A stretch of DNA of 64,000 nt. Origin: UBA9676 sp963730065. GTDB taxonomy: Bacteria > Actinomycetota > Actinomycetes > Streptosporangiales > Streptosporangiaceae. Below, in pieces: positions 24,847 to 34,030 of this stretch. Positions within the stretch are counted from its first letter, which is position 1. Each line of letters starts with the position of its first letter. The notes under the pieces are model-generated. The model was not told the DNA's origin and ran no database searches. It saw only the letters and a program-made list of their open reading frames with translations. Both the position numbers and the translations under genes were made by a program. The stretch is taken from NCBI GenBank assembly GCA_963730065.1, contig CAVSQL010000008.1:62001-126000 (forward strand), in the 5' to 3' direction.

Positions 24847-25751
24847 TCCTGCGGGGACGACAGGCGGAGCTGGGTGGAGGTGAGGTCCTCGAGCAGCTTG
24901 ATCGGGAGCATCTGGCCGCCCTCATCTCCGTACTGGGCGCGCGCCCGCCGGTAGATCTGCTCGACCATCGCGCTCATCTCCGCCGGAACGCCGGTCTGCC
25001 GGGCGAGATCGACCGCGAGCCCCAGGTCCTTGCAGGCGAGCGCGAGCGCGAAGGAGTCGTCGAAGTCGCCGCGCTCCAGCACGCTCAGCACGTCGTGTTC
25101 GAGGAAGTGACTGGCGGCCGCGCTCGTCAGCAGCGACCGGCGGAGCGTCGCCACGTCAACGCCGGCCCTGACCCCGATGGTCAGCGCCTCGGCGGTGAGG
25201 GTGACGGAGGCGAACCAGAGCAGGTTGAGCATCAGCTTGACGGTGTACCCGGCGCCGTGCGACCCGACGTGCAGGATCCGCTCCCGGTCCCCCATGACCT
25301 CCAGCAGCGGCCGGATCCGCAGATAGTCCTCGGTGGCCCCGCCGACGAAGATCTGCAGCGTGCCGTCCCTGGCGCCGGTTATCCCGCCGGCGACCGGCGC
25401 ATCCAGGACCGCCATCCCGCCGGATCCCGCGACGGCCCGCACCTTGTCCGCCACCGCCGGGACGCTGGTGGACATGTCGATCCAGGTGGCGCCGGCGGGC
25501 AGGCCGCCGAGCAGGCCGCCGGGCCCGAGCAGGACCTCCTCCACCTGGCTGGGCCCCGGCAGCATGGTGATGACGACGTCGCGGTCCGCGCCGGACTCGC
25601 GGGGCGATCCCGCCCAGGAGGCGCCGGCCGCCAGCAGGCCCGCGGCGGCGCCGCGGCGCACGTCGTGGACCACCAGATCATGGCCGGCGGCCAGGACGTT
25701 CCTGCTCATCGGTGCGCCCATGTGGCCAAGGCCAATGAAGCCGACTTTCAT
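24843..25751 (-). CDS. 3-hydroxyisobutyrate dehydrogenase-family oxidoreductase (302 aa)
   Basis: Beta-hydroxyacid dehydrogenase: NAD(P)-binding KVGFIGLGHMGAPMSRNVL, substrate-binding DAPVAGGITGARDGTLQIFVGG, and catalytic lysine in GAGYTVKLMLNLLW. C-terminal helical half normal, with ALACKDLGLAVDLARQTGVP. Acts on a 3-hydroxy acid or a tartronate-like acid; substrate not fixed by sequence. ATG 25751 has ggagag upstream. It is 67 bp downstream of the enolase-superfamily gene, which could supply a keto or hydroxy acid. Confidence 0.9.
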   Translation of the reverse strand: MKVGFIGLGHMGAPMSRNVLAAGHDLVVHDVRRGAAAGLLAAGASWAGSPRESGADRDVVITMLPGPSQVEEVLLGPGGLLGGLPAGATWIDMSTSVPAVADKVRAVAGSGGMAVLDAPVAGGITGARDGTLQIFVGGATEDYLRIRPLLEVMGDRERILHVGSHGAGYTVKLMLNLLWFASVTLTAEALTIGVRAGVDVATLRRSLLTSAAASHFLEHDVLSVLERGDFDDSFALALACKDLGLAVDLARQTGVPAEMSAMVEQIYRRARAQYGDEGGQMLPIKLLEDLTSTQLRLSSPQE

Positions 25752-25818
25752 GATCTCTCCAGGCAGGCGAGGCGGGTTGATCCCGGTGACGGAGATGGGC
25801 GGTATGTCCGGCTGACCA

Positions 25819-26928
25819 TTAAGGCAGAGCCCAGCGGCTCACCGCGGATTCGTCAATAACCATGCCGAGCCCGGGTTCTCCGGGCACGGTGAGGAACCCG
25901 CCGGAGTCAACGAGCAGCGGCTGGGACAGGAAGAAATCGCGCCGGTGCTCGGTCCAGCCGGGCGGGTCATAGGGGAACTCGAGGTAGGGCCCGCCGCCGA
26001 CACCGGCCGCCACGTGCAGGTTGGCCATCAGGCCGAGCCCGTTCGTCCAGGTGTGCGGGGTGAACCAGCGATGCCGCAGCAGGGCGAACTCGGCGACGGT
26101 CCGCGTCCTGAGCATGCCGACGGACAGCACGGCGTCGGGCTGCACGACGTCGAGCGCGCCCGCGGAGACGGCGTCCAGCAACTCAGCCGGGGTGCGGGCC
26201 ATCTCGCCGCCGGCGACCCGGATCCCGGTCTGCTCCCGGAGCATGCGCATGCCGTCCAGGTCGCCGCCGGGCAGCGGTTCTTCCAGCCACAGCACGCCAA
26301 GCTCGCGCAGCTCGCTGGCCAGCCGCCGGACCGCGGCGGTGTCCAGCGCGGGCGAGATGTCGCCGGCCATCCGCCACCACTGGTTGAGATCGACCATGAT
26401 CTCGATGCCGTCCCCGGCCGCCGCGCGGGCGGCCCGGACGGCCGCCAGCCCCGGCGTGACGTCGGCCCGGTCGATCCGGATCTTCACCGCGCGGAAGCCC
26501 GCCGCCTGCGCTGCGAGCACCGCGTCGGCGCGCTCGCCGGGGCTCTTGGCCTCCCCGAACGAGGCGTACGCGGGAAGGCCGGTGCAGGCCCCTCCGAACA
26601 GGGCGGACACCGGCAGCCCGGCGGCCTTGCCGATGATGTCCCACAGCGCCGCCTCCAGCGGCCAGTAGCGCCCAGCGTGGAAGTTGATCGTCTCGATCGC
26701 CCGCACGTGACTGGCGATCTCGCGGGGGTCGCGGCCGATGAACAGGCCGGCGAAGGCATCGAAGCCGTCCATGGTGTCGCCGGAGCCGAACCCCGTGATG
26801 CCCTCATCGGTCTCGACGCGGACCAGGGTCGCGTCGAAGTGGCGCCGCGGGACCGGGTCCCAGGCCGCGCGGAACGGCGGGTCCAGCGGCAGCCGCATCC
26901 GGTCCAGCCGGATCGCGGTGATCTTCAC
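25819..26928 (-). CDS. Mandelate racemase/muconate lactonizing enzyme family protein (369 aa)
   Basis: Enolase superfamily, MR branch: capping domain with EGITGFGSGDTMDGF, barrel start VKIRIDR (Lys at the KxK position, the second replaced by Arg), metal ligands in IMVDLNQWW, WLEEPL and VAGGEMAR, and a catalytic His in RWFTPHTWTNGLG. The His plus KxR pattern is nearer to acid-sugar dehydratases than to muconate cycloisomerase. GTG 26928 overlaps the stop of the fae-like gene by 4 nt. Product could feed the hydroxyacid dehydrogenase downstream. Confidence 0.9.
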   Translation of the reverse strand: MKITAIRLDRMRLPLDPPFRAAWDPVPRRHFDATLVRVETDEGITGFGSGDTMDGFDAFAGLFIGRDPREIASHVRAIETINFHAGRYWPLEAALWDIIGKAAGLPVSALFGGACTGLPAYASFGEAKSPGERADAVLAAQAAGFRAVKIRIDRADVTPGLAAVRAARAAAGDGIEIMVDLNQWWRMAGDISPALDTAAVRRLASELRELGVLWLEEPLPGGDLDGMRMLREQTGIRVAGGEMARTPAELLDAVSAGALDVVQPDAVLSVGMLRTRTVAEFALLRHRWFTPHTWTNGLGLMANLHVAAGVGGGPYLEFPYDPPGWTEHRRDFFLSQPLLVDSGGFLTVPGEPGLGMVIDESAVSRWALP

Positions 26929-27488
26929 AATGGCTCTGATGCCCGGGCCTGGCCGCCTTCACCCGCGCCGCCGCCCGCGGGCTCCTGGCCGCCGGAAGGC
27001 GCCGAGTAGAAGGGGTTGAACGGGCGGTGCCGCGCGGCGAGCACCTCGGCTACCTGCGGCGTGCCCGCGACCCCGGCCCGCAGCGCCTCCCGGGTCGCGA
27101 TCCGGTTGTTCGCGTAGACCTTCTCGGCGTCCCGGGCGGCGGGATTCACCCAGACCGCGGCGATGATCAGGCCCTGGTCGGCGTCGGCCTCGCTGAGGAT
27201 CCCCTCGCTCACCGCGTCGGCGACGCCACCGGCGACGCCGGCCTGCGCCGCCCCCCAGGTGAGGGTCCCGTGCTCGTCACCCGCGATCGCGGCCTTGTTG
27301 ACGAACAGCGTCATCGGCTTGACCGGGAGCCCCGGGATCACCACCGCGACGAACGGCGTGTGCCCGGCGCTCGGGGTGGCCAGCGCCGTGGCCCATGCCA
27401 CCCCCACCGGCCCGGAGCGTTCACCGAGGACGGTGTTGATGTGCGCGGCCTCCGCGCCCTCACCGATGTAACTCTCGCCGATGAGCAT
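26925..27488 (-). CDS. Formaldehyde-activating enzyme (Fae) homologue (187 aa)
   Basis: Matches Fae over about 165 residues: MLIGESYIGEGAEAAHINTV with His16 at the place of the catalytic His17 of Methylobacterium Fae, then GHTPFVAVVIPGLPVKPMTLFVNKA, TWGAAQAGVAGGVADAVSEG, IIAAVWVNPAARDAEKVYANNRIATREALRAGVAG. Fae condenses formaldehyde with tetrahydromethanopterin in methylotrophs; no such cofactor genes are seen here. Fae-like paralogues of unknown role also exist. The 22-residue Gly-rich tail is extra. ATG 27488 has caggaggccc before it. First gene of the operon with the enolase-superfamily enzyme and two dehydrogenases; a role in scavenging a released C1 or small aldehyde is inferred. Confidence 0.85.
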   Translation of the reverse strand: MLIGESYIGEGAEAAHINTVLGERSGPVGVAWATALATPSAGHTPFVAVVIPGLPVKPMTLFVNKAAIAGDEHGTLTWGAAQAGVAGGVADAVSEGILSEADADQGLIIAAVWVNPAARDAEKVYANNRIATREALRAGVAGTPQVAEVLAARHRPFNPFYSAPSGGQEPAGGGAGEGGQARASEPL

Positions 27489-27754
27489 CCGGGCCTCCTG
27501 GGTGCGAATACGCGCGAATCTGCCGCACCAGGACGATATCCAGGCCGGCGCGGCCGTAATCAGGCCGGCCGCCTGTCCTCAGCAGAGCGGCCAGAAGCTG
27601 TTCGCGGCCGGCCCGGGTTCGGTTCCGCCGCACCGGGAATAAGGGCTGCCGGAGGCGGGTTCGCATCCGCGTCCTCTTCCGTGTGCCCAGCTACCGTCCT
27701 CTCGCGCACCGCGTTCACACCCACCGGGCGCGCTCGAGCCAAGGGATAGATCAC

Positions 27755-28474
27755 ATGACCGCTGCCAGCGGCACTGACAGCGAGGCGCCTGGTCACGGGC
27801 ATCGTGACGTCTCCGGCGGCTGGCTGCGCCCGGCCGTCTTCGGGGCCATGGACGGCCTGGTGACCAACGTCTCCCTGATCGCCGGGGTGGGCGGGGCCGG
27901 CGGGGCGCAGCACATCATCGTCCTCACCGGTCTGGCCGGCCTGGCGGCGGGCGCCCTTTCGATGGCCACCGGCGAATACGTCTCCGTCTCCTCGCAGAAC
28001 GAGCTGGTCGAGGCCGAGGTGCGCAAGGAGCGGCACGAGCTGGAGATCCACCCCGAGGCCGAGCGGGCGGAACTCGCCACCATGCTCCGGCACCGGGGGA
28101 TCGACGCCAGCCTGGCCGACCAGGTGGCCCAGCAGATCTCCACCAGCCCGGAGGAAGCGCTGGGCATGCACGTCCGGGAGGAACTCGGGATCGATCCCAC
28201 CGAGCTGCCCTCACCGGTGACCGCCGCGGGCGCGTCCCTGGCCACCTTCGCCGTCGGGGCGCTGATCCCGCTGCTGCCCTACCTGCTCGGGTACGACTCG
28301 CTGTGGGCCGCGCTGGGGCTGGCGGCGGTGGCCGCGTTCGTCGGCGGCGGGCTGGTGGCCCGGCTCACCGACCGGCCGTTCCTGCGCGGCGCGCTCCGCC
28401 AGCTGGTGCTCGGGGCGTTCGCCGCCGGCATCACCTACCTGATCGGCAGCCTGGTCGGGGCTGAGGTCCACTAG
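27755..28474 (+). CDS. VIT1/CCC1-family iron/manganese transporter-like membrane protein (239 aa)
   Basis: VIT1/CCC1 architecture: LRPAVFGAMDGLVTNVSLIAGV (first transmembrane helix with the Asp-Gly motif), ALSMATGEYVSVSSQNELVEAEVRKER (second helix running into the charged cytoplasmic metal-binding helices), then three C-terminal helices around ATFAVGALIPLLPYLL, LGLAAVAAFVGGGLVA and LVLGAFAAGITYLIGSLVG. Relatives move Fe2+ or Mn2+ out of the cytoplasm. ATG 27755 with aagggat 8 nt before is chosen over an upstream in-frame start. Stands alone. Confidence 0.9.
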   Translation: MTAASGTDSEAPGHGHRDVSGGWLRPAVFGAMDGLVTNVSLIAGVGGAGGAQHIIVLTGLAGLAAGALSMATGEYVSVSSQNELVEAEVRKERHELEIHPEAERAELATMLRHRGIDASLADQVAQQISTSPEEALGMHVREELGIDPTELPSPVTAAGASLATFAVGALIPLLPYLLGYDSLWAALGLAAVAAFVGGGLVARLTDRPFLRGALRQLVLGAFAAGITYLIGSLVGAEVH

Positions 28475-28624
28475 CGGACGGGCTGCCACCCAGCAGTCAG
28501 GGCGGGATTACTGACCGCCGGCCGCCACCGGGAGGTGGCATTCACCCCTGGGCATGATCACAGAGGCGGGCTACCTTGTGATGGTGTTGCGCCGCCGCGC
28601 GCGCCGGTCCGGAAGGCAGGTGCC

Positions 28625-29959
28625 ATGATCCCCACTCACAGCCGGTATGTCGTCATCGGCGCGGGCGTCCACGGACTGTCCACGGCCTGGCATCTGGCCC
28701 GGGAGCTGCGGGCCCGCGGGCTCGGCGGGGGTGAGGACGTCCTGGTGCTGGACAAGAGCGGGGTCGGCGCCGGTGCGTCCGGCATCGCGTGCGGGACCGT
28801 CCGCAACAACTACTTCCAGCCCGCGATGCGCGAGCTGATGGCCCATTCGGTGTCGGTGTGGGAGTCGGACCCCGAGGCGTTCTCCTACCACCCGGTCGGC
28901 TTCCTGCAGATCGCGCCGGAGGCGATGTCCGCGGACGTGGCGAAGATCTTCTCCGAGCAGCGGGCGATCGGCTACCCGTCCGTGCTGGTCGAGGGGGAAC
29001 GCGACTGCAACCGCTACCTGACCGACATGTTCGCGGACTGGCAGGCGCCCGGGATCACCACGGTCCTGCACGAGAAGAAGGGCGGGTACGCGAACAACAT
29101 CCGCGCGGTCCGCGGCCTGGCCGCGAAGGCCGGGGCCGAGGGGGTGCGGATCGAGACCGGCGTCCGCGTCACCGGGTTCGGCATCGCCGGTGGCGCGGTG
29201 ACCTCGGTCGAGACCGATCAGGGCACGATCGCGTGCGACCAGCTCGTGGTCGCCGTCGGCCCGTGGATCCGCGACCCGTGGGCCTGGCTGGGCCTGCCCG
29301 AGACGATCACGGTGGCGCAGCCCGGTGGCACCGGGGGCGTGGACCGGCCGATGTGGACCTACTGGGCCCTGCAGGAAGGGACGCTCGGGATCGAGCCGAG
29401 CGAGTTCACCGACAACACGGGCGCGATGCCGCCCGTCACGCACGTGGACTCGGACGCGCCGCTCTACGACGACATCAGCGGTGACCTGATCACTGACGAG
29501 CTGTGGGGCATCTACTACAAGCCGGACTTCAACTTCGCCGGGCTGCAGGGCGGCGCCTCCCCCTACGTGGTCGGCAAGCCGGCGGGCGAGATCGCCATCG
29601 ACCCGTACGGCCCGGAGAGCCCCGAGTTCACCGTCACCGAGGACTTCGTCCGGATGTGGACCTCAGGGCTGGCGCACTGCCACAAGAGGTTCGAGGGCAA
29701 GCGGCCCCTGTACCGGCACGAGCCCACCGGCGGGATCGGCGCGTTCAGCCCGGACAGCTTCCCGGTCTTCGACGTGTTCGGCCAGAACGCCTACGTGATC
29801 GCCGATTCCAATCACGGGTTCAAGATGATCGGCGTCGGGGCCCTGGTCGCCAAGGAAGTGCTCGGGGAGCAGCAGCGGCTCCTCCAGCCGTTCCGGTTCG
29901 GCCGGTACGCGGCCGGGGAGCTGCACCCGGTGAGCAACTCACCCTTCCCCTGGAGCTGA
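28625..29959 (+). CDS. FAD-dependent oxidoreductase, DAO/sarcosine oxidase family (444 aa)
   Basis: GR2-type flavoenzyme: dinucleotide-binding RYVVIGAGVHGLSTAWHLAREL, DKSGVGAGASGIACG, a second strand region DQLVVAVGPWIRD, and the C-terminal family end GGIGAFSPDSFPVFDVFGQNAYVIADSNHGFKMIGVGALVAKEVLG. Members oxidise amines such as sarcosine, dimethylglycine or D-amino acids; demethylating members release formaldehyde. No tetrahydrofolate-binding GcvT domain is attached. ATG 28625 with ggaaggcagg upstream. The next gene begins 3 nt after the stop, so the two are an operon. Confidence 0.9.
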   Translation: MIPTHSRYVVIGAGVHGLSTAWHLARELRARGLGGGEDVLVLDKSGVGAGASGIACGTVRNNYFQPAMRELMAHSVSVWESDPEAFSYHPVGFLQIAPEAMSADVAKIFSEQRAIGYPSVLVEGERDCNRYLTDMFADWQAPGITTVLHEKKGGYANNIRAVRGLAAKAGAEGVRIETGVRVTGFGIAGGAVTSVETDQGTIACDQLVVAVGPWIRDPWAWLGLPETITVAQPGGTGGVDRPMWTYWALQEGTLGIEPSEFTDNTGAMPPVTHVDSDAPLYDDISGDLITDELWGIYYKPDFNFAGLQGGASPYVVGKPAGEIAIDPYGPESPEFTVTEDFVRMWTSGLAHCHKRFEGKRPLYRHEPTGGIGAFSPDSFPVFDVFGQNAYVIADSNHGFKMIGVGALVAKEVLGEQQRLLQPFRFGRYAAGELHPVSNSPFPWS

Positions 29960-29961
29960 CC

Positions 29962-30966
29962 GTGGCCGACAGTATGGGCACCATCCGGATGGGCATGATC
30001 GGGGCCGGGTGGATCGCGCAGGAGCACAAGCGGGTGCTCGGTTCCCTCGCGGAAGCCGAGCTCGTGGCGGTATGCGACATCGACCGTGAGCGCGCCGAGG
30101 CCCTGGCCGGCGGCACCGGCATCCGCACCTACCAGGACTGGCGCGACCTGCTCGATCGTGAAGACCTCGGGGCGGTCATCGTCTGCGTCCCGCCGAAAGC
30201 CCACCGGGAACCGGCGGTCGCCGCGCTCGGCCGCGGGCTGCCCGTCTACCTCGAGAAGCCGATCGCCCGCACCGCCGAGGACGCGGCGGAGATCGTGGCC
30301 GCGGCCAAGAGCACCGGCACCGTCTGCGCGGTCGGCTACCAGTGGCATGCGCTCGACCTGCTCGGCGACCTGCCCCCGCTGCTGGCGGGCCAGCAGATCG
30401 GGCTGCTGCTCGGGACGAGCATCGGGCCGACCCAGAGCCGCCCGTGGTTCGTGGACATGCGCGCGGGCGGCGGGAACCTGCTCGAACGTGGCAGCCACCA
30501 CCTGGACCTGGCCAGGACGGTGGCGGGCGAGGTGGCCTCGGTCCAGACCGCCGCCGGGCGGGTCCGGCTGGCCCGCAGCGGCGGAGAGGCCGGGGACATC
30601 GACGACGCCCTCACGATCATGCTCGAGCTCGTCTCCGGCGCCCTGGCGACCATCGTGGTGGCCTGGACCAAGCCGGGCCAGCCGGGCCGCTACGGCCTGG
30701 ACATCGTCGCCTCCGACGCGACGCTGAGGCTGGACCTCGACCCCGACTTCACCCTCACCGGCGTCAGCGCTGGCCAGCCCGTTGACCGCCGCGCCGCCTC
30801 TCCCCCACTGGAGCGGTCGATGAGCCGGTTCCTGCACGCGGTCAGCGAGCATGACCCGGCCGCGGTGGTCTGCACGCCACCGGACGCGGCCGCCACGCTC
30901 GCGGTGGCCATCGCGGCCGAGCGCGCACTGGAGACCTCACGGGCGGTCCCGGTCGCGACGTCCTGA
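29962..30966 (+). CDS. Gfo/Idh/MocA-family NAD(P)-dependent oxidoreductase (334 aa)
   Basis: Rossmann domain with GMIGAGWIAQEHKRVLGSL, VPPKAHREPAVAALGRGLPVYLEKPIARTAEDA (the EKP motif), then the alpha/beta C-terminal domain with GGGNLLERGSHHLDLAR holding the catalytic His. Such enzymes oxidise or epimerise cyclitols, sugars or hydroxy acids. GTG 29962 has ggag 6 nt upstream; ATG 29974 is an alternative. Follows the FAD oxidoreductase with a 2-nt gap and probably acts on a related intermediate. Confidence 0.9.
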   Translation: MADSMGTIRMGMIGAGWIAQEHKRVLGSLAEAELVAVCDIDRERAEALAGGTGIRTYQDWRDLLDREDLGAVIVCVPPKAHREPAVAALGRGLPVYLEKPIARTAEDAAEIVAAAKSTGTVCAVGYQWHALDLLGDLPPLLAGQQIGLLLGTSIGPTQSRPWFVDMRAGGGNLLERGSHHLDLARTVAGEVASVQTAAGRVRLARSGGEAGDIDDALTIMLELVSGALATIVVAWTKPGQPGRYGLDIVASDATLRLDLDPDFTLTGVSAGQPVDRRAASPPLERSMSRFLHAVSEHDPAAVVCTPPDAAATLAVAIAAERALETSRAVPVATS

Positions 30967-31064
30967 CCGCGACCGGATGACCGGGCACCCCACGGGTCCG
31001 CGTTCGGGCTGGCCTGGGCGGCGGCCATCGGGCCGCGCCGAGGATGATCAGCCCAGGCGCGCCG

Positions 31065-31864
31065 TCAGCTGGCGGTCCAGCCGCCGTCACAGGTGAGCAC
31101 CGCCCCGGTCAGGAAGCCGGCATCGGGCCCAAGCAGGAAGGCGATCACCCGGCGACGTCCTCGGGGCGCCCGGGGCCGCCGAGCAGGACGCGCCCCGCCG
31201 TCCGGGCGGTCTCACGGGCCGCCAGCTCGCGGTGGCCGGTGGAGGCGCGGAGCATCGGCGTGTCGATCGGGCCCGGGCAGACGCAGTTCACCAGGATGCC
31301 CTCGGCTGCGTGGTCCACCGCCATGGCGCGGGTGAGGCCGATGACCCCGGCCTTGGCCGCGGAGTAGGCCGGGCTGCCCGCCCCGCCGACCAGGCCGTAC
31401 TGGGAGCTCACGGTGACGATCCGGCCGCCGCCGCTGGCCCGCAGGAGCGGGAGCGCCGCCCGGCAGACGTGGAAGGTGCCCGAGAGGTTCACGGCCAGCG
31501 TGCGGGCCCAGTCCGCCAGGCCGGTCTGGCCGATGTCGCCGGTGTACCCGCCGACCCCGGCCACGTTGACCACGGCGGTGAGCCCGCCCAGCCGCTGCCC
31601 GGCCGTGGCGACGGCGGTCCGGACCTGCTCCGGGTCGGCGACGTCGGCCTCGACGGCGGTAGCGCGGTCCCGGCCGCTGGCGGGGAGCCCGGCGACCGCC
31701 TGGTCCAGGGCCTGGCCGTCGCGATCGAGCGCGGCGACCGCCGCCCCCTCGGACAGGCAGCGGGCCGTGACGGCCAGGCCGATGCCGGAGGCGGCGCCGG
31801 TGACGAGCACCCACACACCGGTGAGGAAGCCTCCCTGAGCCCGGCCGCCGTCCTCACTCGGCAT
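31065..31864 (-). pseudogene. SDR-family oxidoreductase with a C-terminal frameshift
   Basis: Classical short-chain dehydrogenase: cofactor motif VTGAASGIG, NVAG, catalytic Ser in VTVSSQYGL and YSAAK (Tyr, Lys), PGPIDTPM. The frame stops at 31145 after GRPEDVAG. In the next frame the missing end is present: IAFLLGPDAGFLTGAVLTCDGGWTAS, stopping at 31065, the standard SDR ending. One base is missing near 31144-31152. All catalytic residues are before the shift, but the C-terminal strand and tail of the fold would be lost. It is either a young pseudogene or an assembly error. ATG 31864 is the start. Confidence 0.8.
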
Positions 31865-32096
31865 GCCTGGCGGCTCTGCACCCACAGGCTGACTATCCCG
31901 CACCGGCCGCACCGCCGCGACCGCGGCCACCAACGGCAGTCCCACGGCACCGTGTAAGCGCAGGTCTCGAAGGCATAACGACCCGGTGCCCATTGCGCTC
32001 GCGGACGGACAGGGTAAGAATCAAGCGCTACTACTAAGCAGTAGAGCGGTCATCATCGCCATGCCGAGGGCCCACGGACGGGGAAGCGGAGGTGAA

Positions 32097-33050
32097 GTGC
32101 CGCAATACGTGCTGAAGCGACTGGGGCTGGCGCTGCTCACCTTGGTCCTCCTGAGCCTGATCATCTTCTTCGCGGGGTCGGTGCTGCCCGGCAATCCGGG
32201 CCGGGAGATCCTCGGCCCGTTCGCCTCCGAACGCGCCGTGGTGGCGCTCAACCATCAGCTCGGCGTCAACCGTCCGCTGGCCACCCAGTACTGGAGCTGG
32301 GTGACGGGCATCGTCCACGGCGACCTGGGCACCTCCACCCAGTTCCACCTGCCGGTCGGTTCCTTGCTGTTCCCGGCTCTGGTGCGCTCGCTCAAGCTGG
32401 CTCTGGTGGCATTCGTGATCGTGGTGCCGCTCAGCATCCTCGGCGGGGTGGTGGCGGCGCTTTACCGCGGCCGGTTCGTCGATCGGAGCATCAGCGTGAC
32501 GGGGCTGTCCCTCACGTCCGTCCCGGAGTTCGTCTCCGGGGTCGTGCTCATCGTGATCTTCGCGATCGGGCTGAAGTGGCTCCCCATCACCGCGAGCCCT
32601 CCCCCCGGGACCTCCCCGCTGGGCCAGCTCCACTACCTGATCCTGCCGGCGATCCCCCTGGTGTTCATCCTCTTCGGCTACATCGCCCGGATGGCTCGGG
32701 CCGGCACGATCGAGGCCCTCGACTCCGACTACGTCCGGACGGCCGTCCTCAAGGGGCTGCCGCGCTCGGTGGTGATCCGGCGGCACGTGCTGCGCAACTC
32801 CCTGCTCCCCACGATCACCGTCATCGCCACCCAGACCGGCTACCTGATCGGGGGCCTGGTGGTCGTCGAGACGCTGTTCAACTACCCCGGCCTCGGCCGG
32901 CTGATCTACACCGCCGCCACCAACAAGGACTACCCGATGCTGGAGGCGGGCGTGCTCGTCATCGGCATCGTGTACCTCGGGGCGACCCTGATCGCCGACA
33001 TCCTGTACACGGTCCTCAACCCCCGGATCAGATACGAGCAGGCCGAGTGA
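32097..33050 (+). CDS. Dpp/Opp-type ABC transporter permease, DppB-like (317 aa)
   Basis: Inner-membrane permease with N-terminal YVLKRLGLALLTLVLLSLIIFFAGSVLPG, a conserved GDLGTS segment, six predicted membrane segments, and the EAA-type loop ARAGTIEALDSDYVRTAVLKGLP that contacts the ATPase. GTG 32097 follows gcggagg; earlier in-frame starts (from 31986) are poorly supported. First gene of an importer operon (permease, permease, dual ATPase, binding protein); the next gene starts within its stop codon. Confidence 0.92.
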   Translation: MPQYVLKRLGLALLTLVLLSLIIFFAGSVLPGNPGREILGPFASERAVVALNHQLGVNRPLATQYWSWVTGIVHGDLGTSTQFHLPVGSLLFPALVRSLKLALVAFVIVVPLSILGGVVAALYRGRFVDRSISVTGLSLTSVPEFVSGVVLIVIFAIGLKWLPITASPPPGTSPLGQLHYLILPAIPLVFILFGYIARMARAGTIEALDSDYVRTAVLKGLPRSVVIRRHVLRNSLLPTITVIATQTGYLIGGLVVVETLFNYPGLGRLIYTAATNKDYPMLEAGVLVIGIVYLGATLIADILYTVLNPRIRYEQAE

Positions 33051-34030
33051 TGAGCGACGAGGAACTGAGCGACGCCCCCATCGCCCCGTCGGTGACAAAG
33101 GCCACGCTGGAGGACGTGGCCGCGCTCGGGGACCCGGCCGCCGTGAGCCTGCTGCCGCCCGCGGCCGGCGGCGTCGCGGGCACGCTCGACAGCTCCGCCG
33201 GGGCCATCCGCCGGGAGAACCTGCGTCTGCTGGTGCGCTCGGCGGCCTTCTGGATCGGCGCGGGCATCCTGCTCTGGTGGATCGTGTGCGCCGTGTTCGG
33301 GAAGGTGATCGCCCCCTACAACCCGGTCACCGGGAGCCTGACCGCGTTCAACGAGGCGCCGTCGGGGGCGCACTGGTTCGGCACCGACTCGCTCGGGCGC
33401 GACGTTCTGTCGCGGGTCATCGTCGGCGCCAGGGACATCCTGATCATCACGCCGCTCGCGACGCTGCTCGGCACCGTGCTGGGCACCACCATCGGCCTGC
33501 TGCAGGGCTACTTCCGTGGCCGGGTCGACAGCTACAGCGGGCGGCTCGTCGACGCCGTGCTCGCGCTCCCGATCGTGATCGTGGCGTTCCTGTTCGTGGT
33601 GGCGCTCGGCCCCTCAGCGCCCGTCCTGATCGTCATCATCGGGCTGGTGTTCGGGGTGCTCATCTCCCGGACGGTGCGGACGGCCGTCCTCCTGGAACGG
33701 GACCTCGACTACGTCGCCGCCGCCCGGCTCCGCGACGAGAGCAACGTTCACATCATGTTCGTCGAAATACTGCCGAACGTGCTCGGGCCCATCCTGGTCG
33801 AGTTCACGGTCCGCCTCGGGTACGCGATCTTCACGGTCGCCACCCTGTCGTTCCTCGGCTTCGGGATCCAGCCGCCGACGCCTGACTGGGGGGCCGACAT
33901 CTCCAACAGCTACCAGTACCTCGGGGCCGGGTACTGGTGGGAGGTGCTCTTCCCGGCGCTGGCGATCGCATCGCTGGTGGTCGCCATCAACCTCATCGCC
34001 GATTCCATCGAGGCGGTGGTCATCCGGTGA
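33050..34030 (+). CDS. Dpp/Opp-type ABC transporter permease, DppC-like (326 aa)
   Basis: Second permease: long cytoplasmic N-terminus of about 60 residues, the first membrane helix AAFWIGAGILLWWIVCAVFG, the DppC signature HWFGTDSLGRDVLSRVIVGARDIL, further helices and the coupling loop VLLERDLDYVAAARLRDESNVHIMFVEILPNV. ATG 33050 shares one base with the previous stop (TGATG), so translation is coupled. The 4-nt overlap with the ATPase gene continues this pattern. Confidence 0.92.
   Translation: MSDEELSDAPIAPSVTKATLEDVAALGDPAAVSLLPPAAGGVAGTLDSSAGAIRRENLRLLVRSAAFWIGAGILLWWIVCAVFGKVIAPYNPVTGSLTAFNEAPSGAHWFGTDSLGRDVLSRVIVGARDILIITPLATLLGTVLGTTIGLLQGYFRGRVDSYSGRLVDAVLALPIVIVAFLFVVALGPSAPVLIVIIGLVFGVLISRTVRTAVLLERDLDYVAAARLRDESNVHIMFVEILPNVLGPILVEFTVRLGYAIFTVATLSFLGFGIQPPTPDWGADISNSYQYLGAGYWWEVLFPALAIASLVVAINLIADSIEAVVIR

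Noticed and set aside
22843..24954. 703-codon plus-strand open frame opposite hutU and Fe-ADH
   Set aside because: Crosses two well-supported genes on the other strand and has the composition of a shadow frame.
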